A stretch of DNA of 64,000 nt from Rhodobacteraceae bacterium LMO-JJ12. Its GTDB lineage: Bacteria; Pseudomonadota; Alphaproteobacteria; Rhodobacterales; Rhodobacteraceae. Shown piece after piece: positions 53,811 through 62,115 of the stretch (positions within the stretch are counted from its first letter, which is position 1; every line of letters begins with the position of its first letter). The stretch is taken from assembly GCA_021555075.1 (NCBI GenBank), contig JAKGBX010000003.1, positions 62,001 through 126,000 of the forward strand. Direction: 5' to 3'. The notes beneath the pieces were generated by a model that saw only the letters and a program-made list of their open reading frames with translations, searched no databases and was not told the origin of the DNA. The translations under genes were made by a program, and so were the position numbers.

Positions 53811-54392
53811 ATGCAGAAACTTCAAGTTCAGGGCGTGCATCACATTACGCTGACCGGGGCAGACCGACAGACGTCGATTGATTTCTGGGAAGGTGTTTTG
53901 GGGATGCCGTTTGTTTTTGAACAGCCAAATCTGGACAATCCGGGCGAAGGGCATTTGTATTTCGATCCCGGCGACGGGCGGTTGATCACCGTCTTTACCG
54001 ATGAGACACGCAAGGCGGACAAGCGACGCACGCCGACCGAGCCGGGCTGTGTGCATCATCTGGCGTTCAATGTGAGCCGGGCCGTGTTCTTGCAGGCGAT
54101 TGAACGGTTGGAGGCGCGCGGGATCGGCCATTCGGGCGTGAAGGATCGCGGTTTTATGGATTCGATCTATTTCAAGGATCCATTAGGGTTGCTTATTGAA
54201 TTGGCCTGCTACCGGTTTGAGCCACCTGCGGGGTGCAGCCACGCCGATGTATTGATGGCGGCGCATAAACTGCGCGAGGCGCGGGGTGACGAGGCAATTG
54301 ATGCCGTGCATTTGGCCGATGCGATTGAAGCGTTGGTGGCGCGCACGCAAGCGAGCTTGTCGAATGACCGCAGCGCGAAAGACCCATATTAA
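53811..54392 (+). CDS. VOC-family protein, ring-cleaving dioxygenase-like
   Basis: A 193-residue vicinal oxygen chelate protein with two VOC modules: VQGVHHITLTGADRQTSIDFWEGVLGM at the start and CVHHLAFNVSRAVFLQAIERL later, ending with YFKDPLGLLIELACY. The His and Glu expected for metal binding (HH in VHHITL, H in HHLAF, E in LIELACY) are present, so it may be a real dioxygenase or isomerase. AAAGGAGG precedes the ATG. A trailing helical part of about 50 residues is less conserved. Substrate unknown. Confidence 0.85.
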   Translation: MQKLQVQGVHHITLTGADRQTSIDFWEGVLGMPFVFEQPNLDNPGEGHLYFDPGDGRLITVFTDETRKADKRRTPTEPGCVHHLAFNVSRAVFLQAIERLEARGIGHSGVKDRGFMDSIYFKDPLGLLIELACYRFEPPAGCSHADVLMAAHKLREARGDEAIDAVHLADAIEALVARTQASLSNDRSAKDPY

Positions 54393-54395
54393 ATC

Positions 54396-55241
54396 ATGCG
54401 AATGTTTTTGCTGGCCACGCTGACCATGGTGGCATTTGCGGCCAATTCGGTGCTCAATCGCTGGGCACTGGAAGGGGGCGAGACTGGTCCTGCGAGTTTT
54501 GCAGCCATTCGGCTGATCGCTGGTGCGCTTGTCTTGACGCTTTTGGTGGTGCGGCGAGGTGAAGGCCGTGTCTGGCGCTGGCCGGGATGGGGCGGGCCGG
54601 TGACGCTGGCGCTCTATATGCTGGGGTTTTCATTTGCTTATGTCAGTATTGCGGCCGGGGTTGGGGCGCTGATCCTGTTTGGTGGTGTGCAGGTGACGAT
54701 GTTTGCAGGCGCAGTGATTGCGCGCGAGGTGATCCCGCCGAGGCGCTGGGTCGGTGCGGGGGTCAGCTTTGCCGGTTTGTGTTATCTCATGTGGCCGGTG
54801 GGCGAAGTAACGGTGAACCTTGGCGGGTCGGCTTTGATGCTGGTGGCGGCGCTGGGGTGGGGGATTTATTCGCTGATCGGTCGGCGCGCAGCAGACCCGT
54901 TGGGCACGACGGCGGGAAATTTCCTTTTTGCGGCGCCTGTGGGCGTTTTTGTGTGGCTGATTTTGCCTGACGGGGCGGATGTGATGGGGGTGTTCTTGGC
55001 GATTGTGTCGGGGGCGGTGACATCGGGCTTAGGCTATGCGCTTTGGTATGGGGTGCTGCCGACGCTGGGTGCGTCGCGCGCGGCAGTGATACAATTGAGC
55101 GTGCCGGTGATCGCAGTGGTGGGTGGCGTCGTATTCTTGGGCGAAGACGTGAGCCTGCGGCTGATCCTTGCCTCAATGCTGGTCTTGGGGGGTGTTGCTG
55201 TGTCACTCAGCCAAGGGCGGCGCTCAGGGCTTGGTGATTAA
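54396..55241 (+). CDS. DMT-superfamily transporter (EamA type)
   Basis: A 281-residue inner-membrane protein with about ten helices in two EamA repeats. The start MRMFLLATLTMVAFAANSVLNRWALEGGE is typical for the group. It follows the VOC gene by three bases and overlaps the NUDIX gene tail by 18 bases in convergent orientation. The transported compound cannot be told. Confidence 0.9.
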   Translation: MRMFLLATLTMVAFAANSVLNRWALEGGETGPASFAAIRLIAGALVLTLLVVRRGEGRVWRWPGWGGPVTLALYMLGFSFAYVSIAAGVGALILFGGVQVTMFAGAVIAREVIPPRRWVGAGVSFAGLCYLMWPVGEVTVNLGGSALMLVAALGWGIYSLIGRRAADPLGTTAGNFLFAAPVGVFVWLILPDGADVMGVFLAIVSGAVTSGLGYALWYGVLPTLGASRAAVIQLSVPVIAVVGGVVFLGEDVSLRLILASMLVLGGVAVSLSQGRRSGLGD

Positions 55242-55676
55242 TTCGAGCGGATCATAGCCCATGCCACGGGTGAAGGCGGCATCTGGCAGGCTGTCGGGTT
55301 TGAAGCGGATCTCTGCCATCTGGTCGCGGGTGAACCAGCGGCGGCGGGTGACGATGTTTTCGGGGTCGCACCAATCGTCGGTCAGGGTGCCTGCTGTGAC
55401 GGTGCAGCGAAAGAAGATTTCGACCTGATGAAACCCGTCGGCGGGGCTGTGAAACTCGTTGATCAGGGCGGGCGGGCCGACGCGGATCGTCAGGCCGGTT
55501 TCTTCATGCACTTCGCGGGCCAGGTTCTCGGGGAGCGATTGGCCGGGTTCGACGCCGCCGCCGGGCGCGCACCAAAGCGTCGCCTGTGGGCCGGGGAAGG
55601 CATTGACCAGAAGGAGTTTGCCCTGATCGACGATCAGGGCGCGGGTGGCGAGGCGGATGGGGCGGTGCGGTGACAT
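55224..55676 (-). CDS. NUDIX hydrolase
   Basis: A 150-residue NUDIX enzyme. The NUDIX box is complete: [24 protein letters not shown] (residues 40-63), matching GX5EX7REUXEEXGU. Such enzymes hydrolyse nucleoside-diphosphate-linked compounds. It is divergent from the lipase-like gene at 55689 with only 12 bp between the starts. Confidence 0.9.
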   Translation of the reverse strand: MSPHRPIRLATRALIVDQGKLLLVNAFPGPQATLWCAPGGGVEPGQSLPENLAREVHEETGLTIRVGPPALINEFHSPADGFHQVEIFFRCTVTAGTLTDDWCDPENIVTRRRWFTRDQMAEIRFKPDSLPDAAFTRGMGYDPLELITKP

Positions 55677-55688
55677 AACGCCTTTTCT

Positions 55689-56435
55689 ATGCCGTGGTTT
55701 GCGCCTATCTCAAGCCTCATGCGGATATTGATCCTTCTTCTTGTGTTCTTGCCTGCGCTGGCGCGGGCCGACTGTGTGGTTTTGCTGCATGGGTTGGCGC
55801 GCACCGAAAGCTCGTTTGCCGTGATGGAGGAGGTGTTGGAGCGCGAGGGGTATCAGGTTGTGCGACCGGGATATCCATCGACCGAGGAATCCATTCTGAC
55901 GCTGATCGTGATGACATTGCCGCGCGCGGTGGATCAATGCGGCGCGCAGAGGGTGCATTTTGTTACCCATTCGATGGGGGGCATTCTGGTGCGCACGTGG
56001 CTGGAGACGCATACACCGCGCAATCTGGGCAAGGTGGTGATGCTGGCGCCGCCCAACCATGGCTCGGAACTTGTTGACAAGTTTGGCGATTGGGAGGTGT
56101 TTGGTTGGGTCAATGGCCCGGCTGGGTTGCAGCTTGGAACGGGGCCTGATGCGCTGCCTCAGCGACTGGGACCGGTGAAGTTCGAGTTGGGAGTGATCGC
56201 CGGGAACCGTTCGCTCAGCCCGATTTACTCGATGATCCTCAAGGGGCCGGATGACGGCAAGGTGTCGGTTGCTTCGACCAAGGTGGCAGGAATGAAGGAT
56301 CATCTGGTGTTGCCAGTGACGCATACCTTTCTGATGAACAACCCGCTGGTGATTGCGCAGGTTCTGGAATTCCTGGCGAAGGGCCAATTCGACCACGAGC
56401 TTGAGATGAGCGACGTCTTGCTGGGGCATGAGTGA
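55689..56435 (+). CDS. Exported alpha/beta hydrolase, lipase-like
   Basis: A 248-residue protein with a signal peptide ([16 protein letters not shown]) and lipase features: [14 protein letters not shown] with the oxyanion loop, the elbow [13 protein letters not shown], and [15 protein letters not shown]. The catalytic His is likely in [12 protein letters not shown]. This matches a small class of secreted lipases/esterases. The start could also be the ATG at 55719, which gives a tighter signal peptide; neither has a strong ribosome site. phnM starts at its stop codon. Confidence 0.83.
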   Translation: MPWFAPISSLMRILILLLVFLPALARADCVVLLHGLARTESSFAVMEEVLEREGYQVVRPGYPSTEESILTLIVMTLPRAVDQCGAQRVHFVTHSMGGILVRTWLETHTPRNLGKVVMLAPPNHGSELVDKFGDWEVFGWVNGPAGLQLGTGPDALPQRLGPVKFELGVIAGNRSLSPIYSMILKGPDDGKVSVASTKVAGMKDHLVLPVTHTFLMNNPLVIAQVLEFLAKGQFDHELEMSDVLLGHE

Positions 56436-57577
56436 TGAGCCTTGAGATGCATCTTGTCGGGGCGGAAATTCTTTGGCCAACCGGTATGGGGCAGGGCACG
56501 CTTGGCCTGAGGGATGGGCGGATTTGTGAGGACCGCTGCGGGCGCGCGGTGGATCTGAGCGGGTATCTGGTTCTGCCCGGGATCGTGGATATGCATGGCG
56601 ACGGGTTCGAGCGCCATCTTGCGCCGCGACGGGGCGCGATGAAGGACATGGAAGGCGGGCTGATCGCCGCCGAAGCCGAATTGGCCGGCAATGGGATAAC
56701 CACCGCCGTTCTGGCGCAGTTCTATAGCTGGGAGGGGGGACTGCGCGGTGCGGATTTTGGCGAGGCGATGCTGGTGGCGTTGGCGGGTGCGCAGGAGCGG
56801 GTTGTCAGCGACCTGCACGCGCAACTGCGGTTTGAGATCCTGATGCTTGACGATTACGGCGCGTTTGAAGAGATGGTGGCGCGCCACGGTGTCGAATATG
56901 TGGTGTTCAACGATCATGTCCCGCATGAGCGGTTGGCGGCGGGCAAGATGCCCAAGCGGTTGACCGGGACGGCGCTGAAATCCGGTCGCAGCCCCGAGGC
57001 TCTGCTAAAGCTGATGCACGAGCTGCATGGGCGGCGTGACGAAATGCCGGAGGCGATGGACGGGTTGGCGGCGCGATTGCGCGCGCGCGGCGTGCGCATG
57101 GGCAGCCATGATGACCGCAGCGCAGAGGAGCGCAGGACATGGGCGGCGCGTGGCGTGAAAATCGCCGAATTCCCCGAGACACGCGAGGCGGCAGAGGCGG
57201 CGCGGGCGGGCGGCGACGGCATTGTGATGGGCGCGCCCAACGTGATGCGGGGCAGCTCGCATAACGGCAATGTTGCGGCGCATGAATTGGTTGCGATGGG
57301 GCTGTGTGATGCGCTGGCCTCGGATTATCACTATCCTTCGTTGCGACGCGCGGCGCTGTTTCTGGTGAGTGCCGGGGTATGTGATCTGGCCACGGCCTGG
57401 GGTTTGATTTCGGCCGGGCCGGCGCGGCTTTTGGGGCTGGAAGATCGCGGTGTTCTGGCGCCGGGCAAGAGGGCCGATTTCGTAGTTCTGGACGCCGGGA
57501 CGATGCAGATTGCGGCGACGGTCTGTAACGGGCGGTTCAGCTATCTGAGCGGCGACGTGGGCGCGCGTTTTTTCTGA
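56435..57577 (+). CDS. phnM: PhnM-type alpha-D-ribose 1-methylphosphonate 5-triphosphate diphosphatase
   Basis: A 380-residue amidohydrolase-fold enzyme of the PhnM family, which in C-P lyase pathways removes pyrophosphate from the ribose triphosphate intermediate. The metal-binding start is LPGIVDMHGDGFERHLAPRRG (in parts), followed by AELAGNGITTAVLAQFYSWEGG, VFNDHVPHERLA, SHDDRSAEE and ASDYHYPSLRRAA near 295. All metal-ligand regions appear present. No other phn genes are adjacent, so it is an orphan copy here. The stop-start of the lipase gene and phnM overlap (TGATG), so they are co-transcribed. Confidence 0.9.
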   Translation: MSLEMHLVGAEILWPTGMGQGTLGLRDGRICEDRCGRAVDLSGYLVLPGIVDMHGDGFERHLAPRRGAMKDMEGGLIAAEAELAGNGITTAVLAQFYSWEGGLRGADFGEAMLVALAGAQERVVSDLHAQLRFEILMLDDYGAFEEMVARHGVEYVVFNDHVPHERLAAGKMPKRLTGTALKSGRSPEALLKLMHELHGRRDEMPEAMDGLAARLRARGVRMGSHDDRSAEERRTWAARGVKIAEFPETREAAEAARAGGDGIVMGAPNVMRGSSHNGNVAAHELVAMGLCDALASDYHYPSLRRAALFLVSAGVCDLATAWGLISAGPARLLGLEDRGVLAPGKRADFVVLDAGTMQIAATVCNGRFSYLSGDVGARFF

Positions 57578-57616
57578 GCAGCAGTCAAGCGGATGGATAC
57601 GACATGCGTGCCGGGT

Positions 57617-57641
57617 GGAACAAACCCGGCGCCCGCGAGTT
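57617..57641 (+). promoter_or_regulatory. EcfG-like promoter motif upstream of the PLDc_N gene
   Basis: GGAAC (57617-57621), 16 bases, AGTT (57638-57641). The GGAAC lies in the loop of a hairpin with GCCGGGT/ACCCGGC arms (57610-57616 and 57624-57630). Consensus in alphaproteobacteria is GGAAC-N16/17-CGTT. Confidence 0.5.
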
Positions 57642-57679
57642 ACCCTTGCAGAGCGCACTAAACGCGAAAGGAAAAACCG

Positions 57680-57871
57680 ATGTTTGAGATAACCGGTCTG
57701 GGGAGCCTGCTGGTTCTGGTTCTGGATATTTGGGCGATCGTTTCGATTGTCGGATCAAGCGCCAGCACGGGTTCGAAAGTGCTGTGGAGCCTGTTGGTGA
57801 TTCTGCTGCCTGTTGTTGGCTTTGTTCTCTGGCTGATCTTTGGGCCGCGAGCCACAAAAGGTATGGCCTGA
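57680..57871 (+). CDS. Small PLDc_N-domain membrane protein
   Basis: A 63-residue protein with two membrane segments: LGSLLVLVLDIWAIVSIVGSS and VLWSLLVILLPVVGFVLWLIFGPR. The second is the PLDc_N/cardiolipin-synthase N-terminal pattern. It lies directly upstream of the phospholipase D gene on the other strand. AAAGGAA precedes the ATG. Role unknown; association with the PLD enzyme is suggested by position. Confidence 0.82.
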   Translation: MFEITGLGSLLVLVLDIWAIVSIVGSSASTGSKVLWSLLVILLPVVGFVLWLIFGPRATKGMA

Positions 57872-57909
57872 ACAGAACAGCGCCCTTAGCGCAAGAAATG
57901 GAATGGCGA

Positions 57910-57942
57910 ACGCCCGGAGATTTGATCTTCGGGCGTTTTTTT
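57910..57942 (+). terminator. Terminator after the PLDc_N gene
   Basis: Stem CGCCCGGAGAT / ATCTTCGGGCG with a 3-nt loop and seven T. It also sits at the 3' end of the convergent phospholipase D gene. Confidence 0.85.
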
Positions 57943-57949
57943 GTGTTGG

Positions 57950-59542
57950 TCAGACCATTTCATGGGGAATTCCGGGCACCCAACGGCCAAATTTGCGCGC
58001 CCGCTCTAGCGGGAAGGGCATCAGGAATCCGGTGCGCTTGTCCGGGGCAACACCGGCGTTGCGAGCCGCGAGGGCGCGCCAGATTCCTGCGGCTGTTTCG
58101 ATCTCGGTGCTGGCGGCTTCGGCGGAGTCGGGTAGCCAGTGGCGCATAAGCCGGGTGCGGATGTCGGCGACCGTTTCGGGGTGGGTCATCGCCACGGCCA
58201 CTTCGGTATCCCAGTTCAGGCTGCGCCCGTTGAGGTTGGCTGAACCGATGATCGCACAGCTGTTGTCGAAGGTTGCGACTTTGGCGTGAACATAGACCAG
58301 CGGGGCGCCGCCGAGATCGAAATCACAAGGATCGTCATGGGCCGATTCCGGTTTGGCCGGTGCGATCAGCACCGCGCGATCCTTGAACGTCTGTTTGATC
58401 ATCGTCACGCAGCGGGCCTGAAGATATTCGCCAAAACGGGCGTCGAGACCTGTGCTTCCCTCGAACACGACATCATCGGGCGCAGCGGGCAGGATGGTGA
58501 TCAGTTGAAGTGTCGGGCAGGCGCGGGCGCGGGTGCAAAGGGCGCGCGCGATTGAGAGATCACGCAAGAATTGTGTTTCGAGATAGATCAGCCGTTCGGC
58601 GCAGGCGATTTCATCGAGCAATCGCGTGCGGATTTCGCGTGTGACCGGCTGTGGGCCGATACGCGGCAGGCCGCGCGGCACGGCGGCGGAAATTGTGCGC
58701 AAGAGGCCGGGGCGCGGCGCGGGCGCGCGCAGACCGGCGGTTTCGGCCTCGAACGCCAGAAGGTGGTCTTCGGCAGTGGCGGCAATCGGGCCAGTCAGGC
58801 TGAGTTGGACATCGTGCCAGGTCTGATCCGAGGCGCGATCATGCGCGGGGCCGTCAAAGCGTCGGTCGTTGAGATCAAGCCCGCCGACATAGAGACGGGA
58901 GCGATCAAACACCGCGAGCTTTTGGTGATGGCTGCCGGGAATGAGCAGCGGCAGGCAGGTGTTGCGCGCGCTGACCGGGTGCGCGGATTGGGCGTTGGTA
59001 AGCAGATCGGCCAGCAGCGGCGCGTTTTGCAGCCACGCAACGCGTTCATCGGCAGGCAGCGCATTGAGTGATTGGCAATGCGCGGCGAGTTTACGGCGCA
59101 GGCCGGGATAAAACAGCAGCCGGTGCCAGAGGCTTGAGCGCGCGGGATGGGTGATGGCTTTTGCATCGAGAAGCTGGGGCGCGCCGGAGGCCTGAGCCGC
59201 CTCGTTGAGTTGTCGCACGCAGCGGTGGGTACGGTGGTGCATGTCGGCGCGGTTGACCGGGTCGAAATCGGCCAGCCTGATGCGGATGCGCACACCACGT
59301 TTCAGCACGGCAACGATCAGGTCGAACCACGTTTCGCCAAAGGCGCGGGCGGCGTCGGAATGCAGCCGGGTTTCGGGATCAAAGACGCGAAAGCCCGCGG
59401 TGATCTGTTCGCGCGCGCCCAGAAAAAGGCTTTCAAAGTGGGGGAAGGCTTCGGCGGCGGTGAGCAGCACGCGCAGGTCATCGGGCGCGACGTGTTCGAT
59501 TTCGTCGCTGGTCGGGTTGGGAAAAGGGCTGTCAGGGGACAA
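57950..59542 (-). CDS. Phospholipase D-family protein (two HKD motifs)
   Basis: A 530-residue PLD-superfamily enzyme with two HKD motifs: HHQKLAVFDRSRLYVGG (first, near 230) and VHAKVATFDNSCAIIGSANLNGRS (second, near 440). This layout fits a phospholipase D or phosphatidyltransferase acting on membrane lipids or other phosphodiesters. No signal peptide or membrane segment is seen. The start is TTG at 59542, because AAAGGAG lies nine bases before it; an ATG at 59605 would lie before that ribosome site. A GGAAC-N16-AGTT promoter motif lies upstream. Confidence 0.87.
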   Translation of the reverse strand: MSPDSPFPNPTSDEIEHVAPDDLRVLLTAAEAFPHFESLFLGAREQITAGFRVFDPETRLHSDAARAFGETWFDLIVAVLKRGVRIRIRLADFDPVNRADMHHRTHRCVRQLNEAAQASGAPQLLDAKAITHPARSSLWHRLLFYPGLRRKLAAHCQSLNALPADERVAWLQNAPLLADLLTNAQSAHPVSARNTCLPLLIPGSHHQKLAVFDRSRLYVGGLDLNDRRFDGPAHDRASDQTWHDVQLSLTGPIAATAEDHLLAFEAETAGLRAPAPRPGLLRTISAAVPRGLPRIGPQPVTREIRTRLLDEIACAERLIYLETQFLRDLSIARALCTRARACPTLQLITILPAAPDDVVFEGSTGLDARFGEYLQARCVTMIKQTFKDRAVLIAPAKPESAHDDPCDFDLGGAPLVYVHAKVATFDNSCAIIGSANLNGRSLNWDTEVAVAMTHPETVADIRTRLMRHWLPDSAEAASTEIETAAGIWRALAARNAGVAPDKRTGFLMPFPLERARKFGRWVPGIPHEMV

Positions 59543-59648
59543 GACGACGGCTCCTTTCTTGCGCGTCCGGGAAGACGAAACGGCGCGGGGGGTTGCTATG
59601 TACATTGTTCAGAATGCTCCGGAGGAAGGCAAGGAGGCTTTGATACGA

Positions 59649-59673
59649 AACTGATGATAAGCAGGTTGGTTCC
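59649..59673 (-). promoter_or_regulatory. EcfG-like promoter motif upstream of the phospholipase D gene
   Basis: On the minus strand GGAAC (59673-59669), 16 bases, AGTT (59652-59649), 107 bp before the TTG start. Confidence 0.45.
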
Positions 59674-59722
59674 GGTGGGCACGTGGGGGTGGGCCTGTGC
59701 GGGGGATAAGAAAGTTTTCCAT

Positions 59723-59747
59723 GGAACAGAAAGCGGTCTGGCGCATT
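59723..59747 (+). promoter_or_regulatory. EcfG-like promoter motif upstream of the DUF883 gene
   Basis: GGAAC (59723-59727), 16 bases, CATT (59744-59747), 36 bp before the ATG. One base from the CGTT consensus. Confidence 0.45.
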
Positions 59748-59783
59748 GATAGGGTAACAGAAATCAATACGAGGAAGATACTC

Positions 59784-60077
59784 ATGGCCAGAGATGCGAA
59801 AGCAACGTCGAGCGAAGACGTCACCGAACAACTGGAAACCCTGCGCGCGGATATCGCGGCGCTGAGCCAGACGATGTCGGATTTTGCAAAGCAGCGCGCC
59901 GGTGATTTTGCCGAACGTTCGCGCGAAGAATTTACCCATCGCACCCAGGCGGCGGCCAAGAGTGCGGCTGACCTGTCGCGCCAGGCCGAAGACGCGGTGC
60001 GCGCGCAACCGATGACCGCGACCGCGATTGCGGCCGGGATCGGCTTTGTTCTGGGTTACATCAGCCATCGCCGATAA
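59784..60077 (+). CDS. DUF883 (ElaB/YqjD-like) membrane-anchored protein
   Basis: A 97-residue protein with a long amphipathic, charged helix (about 10-70) and a C-terminal membrane anchor (AIAAGIGFVLGYISHRR). This is the ElaB/YqjD layout; in E. coli these are stationary-phase, inner-membrane proteins that bind ribosomes. GAGGAAG precedes the ATG. The next gene starts four bases after its stop. Confidence 0.82.
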   Translation: MARDAKATSSEDVTEQLETLRADIAALSQTMSDFAKQRAGDFAERSREEFTHRTQAAAKSAADLSRQAEDAVRAQPMTATAIAAGIGFVLGYISHRR

Positions 60078-60081
60078 CGCG

Positions 60082-60447
60082 ATGCTGGAAGGTATTCAAA
60101 GCAAGGTCCGGCGCGGTGCGCGTCGGGCCGTTTTCTCGGTTCTGGTCTGGGTCTGTGCTGCCGTTGGTGCGGGCTTTGCCAGTTTCGCCGGGTTTGCCGG
60201 GCTGCGTGAGGCGGGGCTTTCGCCTGCGTTGGCCGGGTTGATACTGGCCTCAGTGTGGTTCGGCTTCGCCGGTCTCTGTCTGATCGCGCGCGAGGTAATC
60301 GCGGATGCGGGGCAGGTCGGGCAAAAGGCGCATGGGGGTGCAGACCCGGAAATGCATCGCAATGCCCAGACGCCCCCTTTGGCGGAAGCGTTCAGCGCAG
60401 GGTTGGCTGAAGGATCGGCATTTGCGTCGCGTCATAAAGCGAAATGA
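60082..60447 (+). CDS. Holin-like (phage holin superfamily III type) membrane protein
   Basis: A 121-residue protein with two membrane segments (VFSVLVWVCAAVGAGFASFAGF and ALAGLILASVWFGFAGLCLIA) and a polar C terminus. It resembles the Holin-X/DUF-type proteins that accompany DUF883 in alphaproteobacteria. It does not imply a prophage. Its 3' end overlaps the next gene on the other strand by 56 bases. Confidence 0.6.
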   Translation: MLEGIQSKVRRGARRAVFSVLVWVCAAVGAGFASFAGFAGLREAGLSPALAGLILASVWFGFAGLCLIAREVIADAGQVGQKAHGGADPEMHRNAQTPPLAEAFSAGLAEGSAFASRHKAK

Positions 60448-60763
60448 GAGCGGTGATGATGTGATCGCTGGTGAAGGGGAGCGGCACGGATTGGATGTAG
60501 GTGCCTGCAAGCAAAGGTGTCGCGGGTTCGAGCAGGATCAGCGGCGTTTGCGCGCTGTTCAGACGATCGAGCAGGCAACAGAGCGACGTGTCTTCACGCC
60601 TTGCGCGCACGATTGCGAGCGCAGGTAGGGTATCGCCGCAGTCGAGTGCTTCGCGTGAGGAATTGAAGACTTTCGGGATTAAATGAGCAAATTGTTGTTG
60701 GAGGATTTCGACAATATCCAATGAGATGATGGGATCCGGATCAATGATCCATGAATTGAACAT
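60392..60763 (-). CDS. Degenerate response-regulator receiver-like protein
   Basis: A 123-residue protein with receiver-domain traces: the N-terminal DPDPIISLDIVEILQQQF looks like the acidic start of a REC domain, and the middle is beta-alpha alternating. However, the phosphoacceptor position near 50-60 (LAIVRARRE) has no aspartate, and the conserved lysine near the C terminus is missing. It would be a pseudo-receiver that cannot be phosphorylated in the normal way. It is divergent from a Crp/Fnr gene and close to the PhyR system. A false ORF cannot be fully excluded. Confidence 0.55.
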   Translation of the reverse strand: MFNSWIIDPDPIISLDIVEILQQQFAHLIPKVFNSSREALDCGDTLPALAIVRARREDTSLCCLLDRLNSAQTPLILLEPATPLLAGTYIQSVPLPFTSDHIITALISLYDATQMPILQPTLR

Positions 60764-60879
60764 GACGGTTTTCCAAGGGGTTGCAGCCTGACGCAGAGGT
60801 TTTGTTTCGCCAACGCGCAGGCTTTTTCATATTGAGTCGAAACATCCATACGCTAAACAGAGGAGCAGCGCTTTAAACT

Positions 60880-61638
60880 GTGACATATGGAATGAAGAAA
60901 CTTTCGATGTTGAAATGCCGCGATTGCCCGCTGCACGAGCATGCGGCGCTGGCTGCGTTTTCGCCGGAGGATTTCGAGGTAACGCAGGCGCTCAAGGCGG
61001 GCGAGATGCAGATCGAGGCGGGCACGCCGCTTCTGGCTGTAGGCGCGAAGGTGCCCCAGCTTTTCACTGTGCGCGAGGGTCTGGGCATACGTTACAAGAC
61101 ATTGCCGGAAGGCGAGCGGCAGGTGATCAATTTCGTGTTTCCGGGCGATTTTCTGGGACTTCAGGCGGCGGTGATGGGCGAAGTTCAGTATTCTGTCGAG
61201 GCGAGTACCGACATGAAGCTTTGTGTGTTCGACCGCGCCAGCCTCTGGAAGCTGTTTCGCAACTCGCCGGGGCGGAGTTATGATTTGACATGGATGGCGG
61301 CGGTTGACGAATACATGGTGGCCGAGGCGTTGACGTCGGTGGGTCAGCAGGACGCGATGGGGCGGATCACCTGGGGGTTGTTGCGCCTATATAATCGGGC
61401 GGCGGCTGTGGATTTGTTGCGGGCGGATGATGGCGCGGCCCCGCTGCCGTTTCGCCAGCAGGATCTGGCCGATGCGTTGGGCCTGTCATTGGTGCATACC
61501 AACAAGACCCTGACGCGGCTTCGCGAGAAAGACATTGTCGATTGGTCGAAAGGTTGGCTTCGGGTGATTGATCGCGAGGCGATGATCGCGTTGGCGGGGT
61601 CGGATGCGTCTCTGCCAGAGAGTCGGCCCTTCATATAG
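60880..61638 (+). CDS. Crp/Fnr-family transcriptional regulator
   Basis: A 252-residue regulator with an N-terminal cyclic-nucleotide-type sensor (about 35-140, VREGLGIRYKTLPEGERQVINFVFPGDFLG in parts) and a C-terminal winged helix (about 170-230). The recognition part is PFRQQDLADALGLSLVHTNKTLTRLREK, an HTH_Crp of the FixK/FNR branch. The N terminus has CRDC (C13, C16) but not the full four-cysteine set of FNR, so 4Fe-4S sensing is doubtful. The start is GTG at 60880, with AGAGGAG 14 bases upstream; the ATG at 60892 is possible. It lies between stress-type genes. Confidence 0.85.
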   Translation: MTYGMKKLSMLKCRDCPLHEHAALAAFSPEDFEVTQALKAGEMQIEAGTPLLAVGAKVPQLFTVREGLGIRYKTLPEGERQVINFVFPGDFLGLQAAVMGEVQYSVEASTDMKLCVFDRASLWKLFRNSPGRSYDLTWMAAVDEYMVAEALTSVGQQDAMGRITWGLLRLYNRAAAVDLLRADDGAAPLPFRQQDLADALGLSLVHTNKTLTRLREKDIVDWSKGWLRVIDREAMIALAGSDASLPESRPFI

Positions 61639-61715
61639 CGCCGGCCTGTGGTGCGGGCGGGGCGGGGGTATCTTTTTCTATCAGTTTGTTTTTGGGCCGA
61701 GTTCTGTCGTTGGCG

Positions 61716-61740
61716 GGAACAAAACCGCCATGGGCGGGTT
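61716..61740 (+). promoter_or_regulatory. EcfG-like promoter motif upstream of the DUF1328 gene
   Basis: GGAAC (61716-61720), 16 bases, GGTT (61737-61740), 49 bp before the ATG. One base from the CGTT consensus. Confidence 0.5.
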
Positions 61741-61789
61741 GATCTTGCGAAGACAATAACCGACCCGAAACTTTCAAAGGAGAACCATC

Positions 61790-61960
61790 ATGCTTGGTTG
61801 GGCACTTACATTCCTCGTCGTCGCGTTGATTGCGGCCCTGTTTGGCTTTGGCGGCATTGCCAGCGCCTCGGCCGGTATCGCGCAGATACTGTTCTTTGTA
61901 TTCATCGTTCTGTTTGTCATCGCGATGGTGGCACGGGCGCTGCGCGGCAAGACGCCCTGA
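61790..61960 (+). CDS. DUF1328 (YtjA-type) small membrane protein
   Basis: A 56-residue protein with two membrane helices: [20 protein letters not shown] and [21 protein letters not shown]. It matches the DUF1328/YtjA family of very small envelope proteins that are commonly stress-induced. AAAGGAG is seven bases before the ATG. A strong terminator follows about 85 bp downstream. It is too short for usual gene-calling cut-offs. Confidence 0.88.
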   Translation: MLGWALTFLVVALIAALFGFGGIASASAGIAQILFFVFIVLFVIAMVARALRGKTP

Positions 61961-62045
61961 GTTGGGCGCATGGTCGTGCGAACAAACGTCGGGATGTCGA
62001 ACGCCTTAGCCACCTCGTAGGCGCGCAGATATCCTGTCGAAGGAA

Positions 62046-62082
62046 GGCCCGCCCGGCGTGATGCCTGGGCGGGTCTTTTTTT
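62046..62082 (+). terminator. Terminator after the DUF1328 gene
   Basis: GC-rich stem CCCGCCC-GGC / GCC-T-GGGCGGG with a GTGAT loop and seven T. The convergent phyR gene ends 34 bp further on. Confidence 0.85.
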
Positions 62083-62115
62083 CGCGCTACACTACTGATG
62101 GCCGCTTGTTGTGGT

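Noticed and set aside
60082-60447. Holin-like gene as a sign of a prophage
   Set aside because: No other phage gene is near, and this type of small membrane protein commonly accompanies DUF883 genes on chromosomes.
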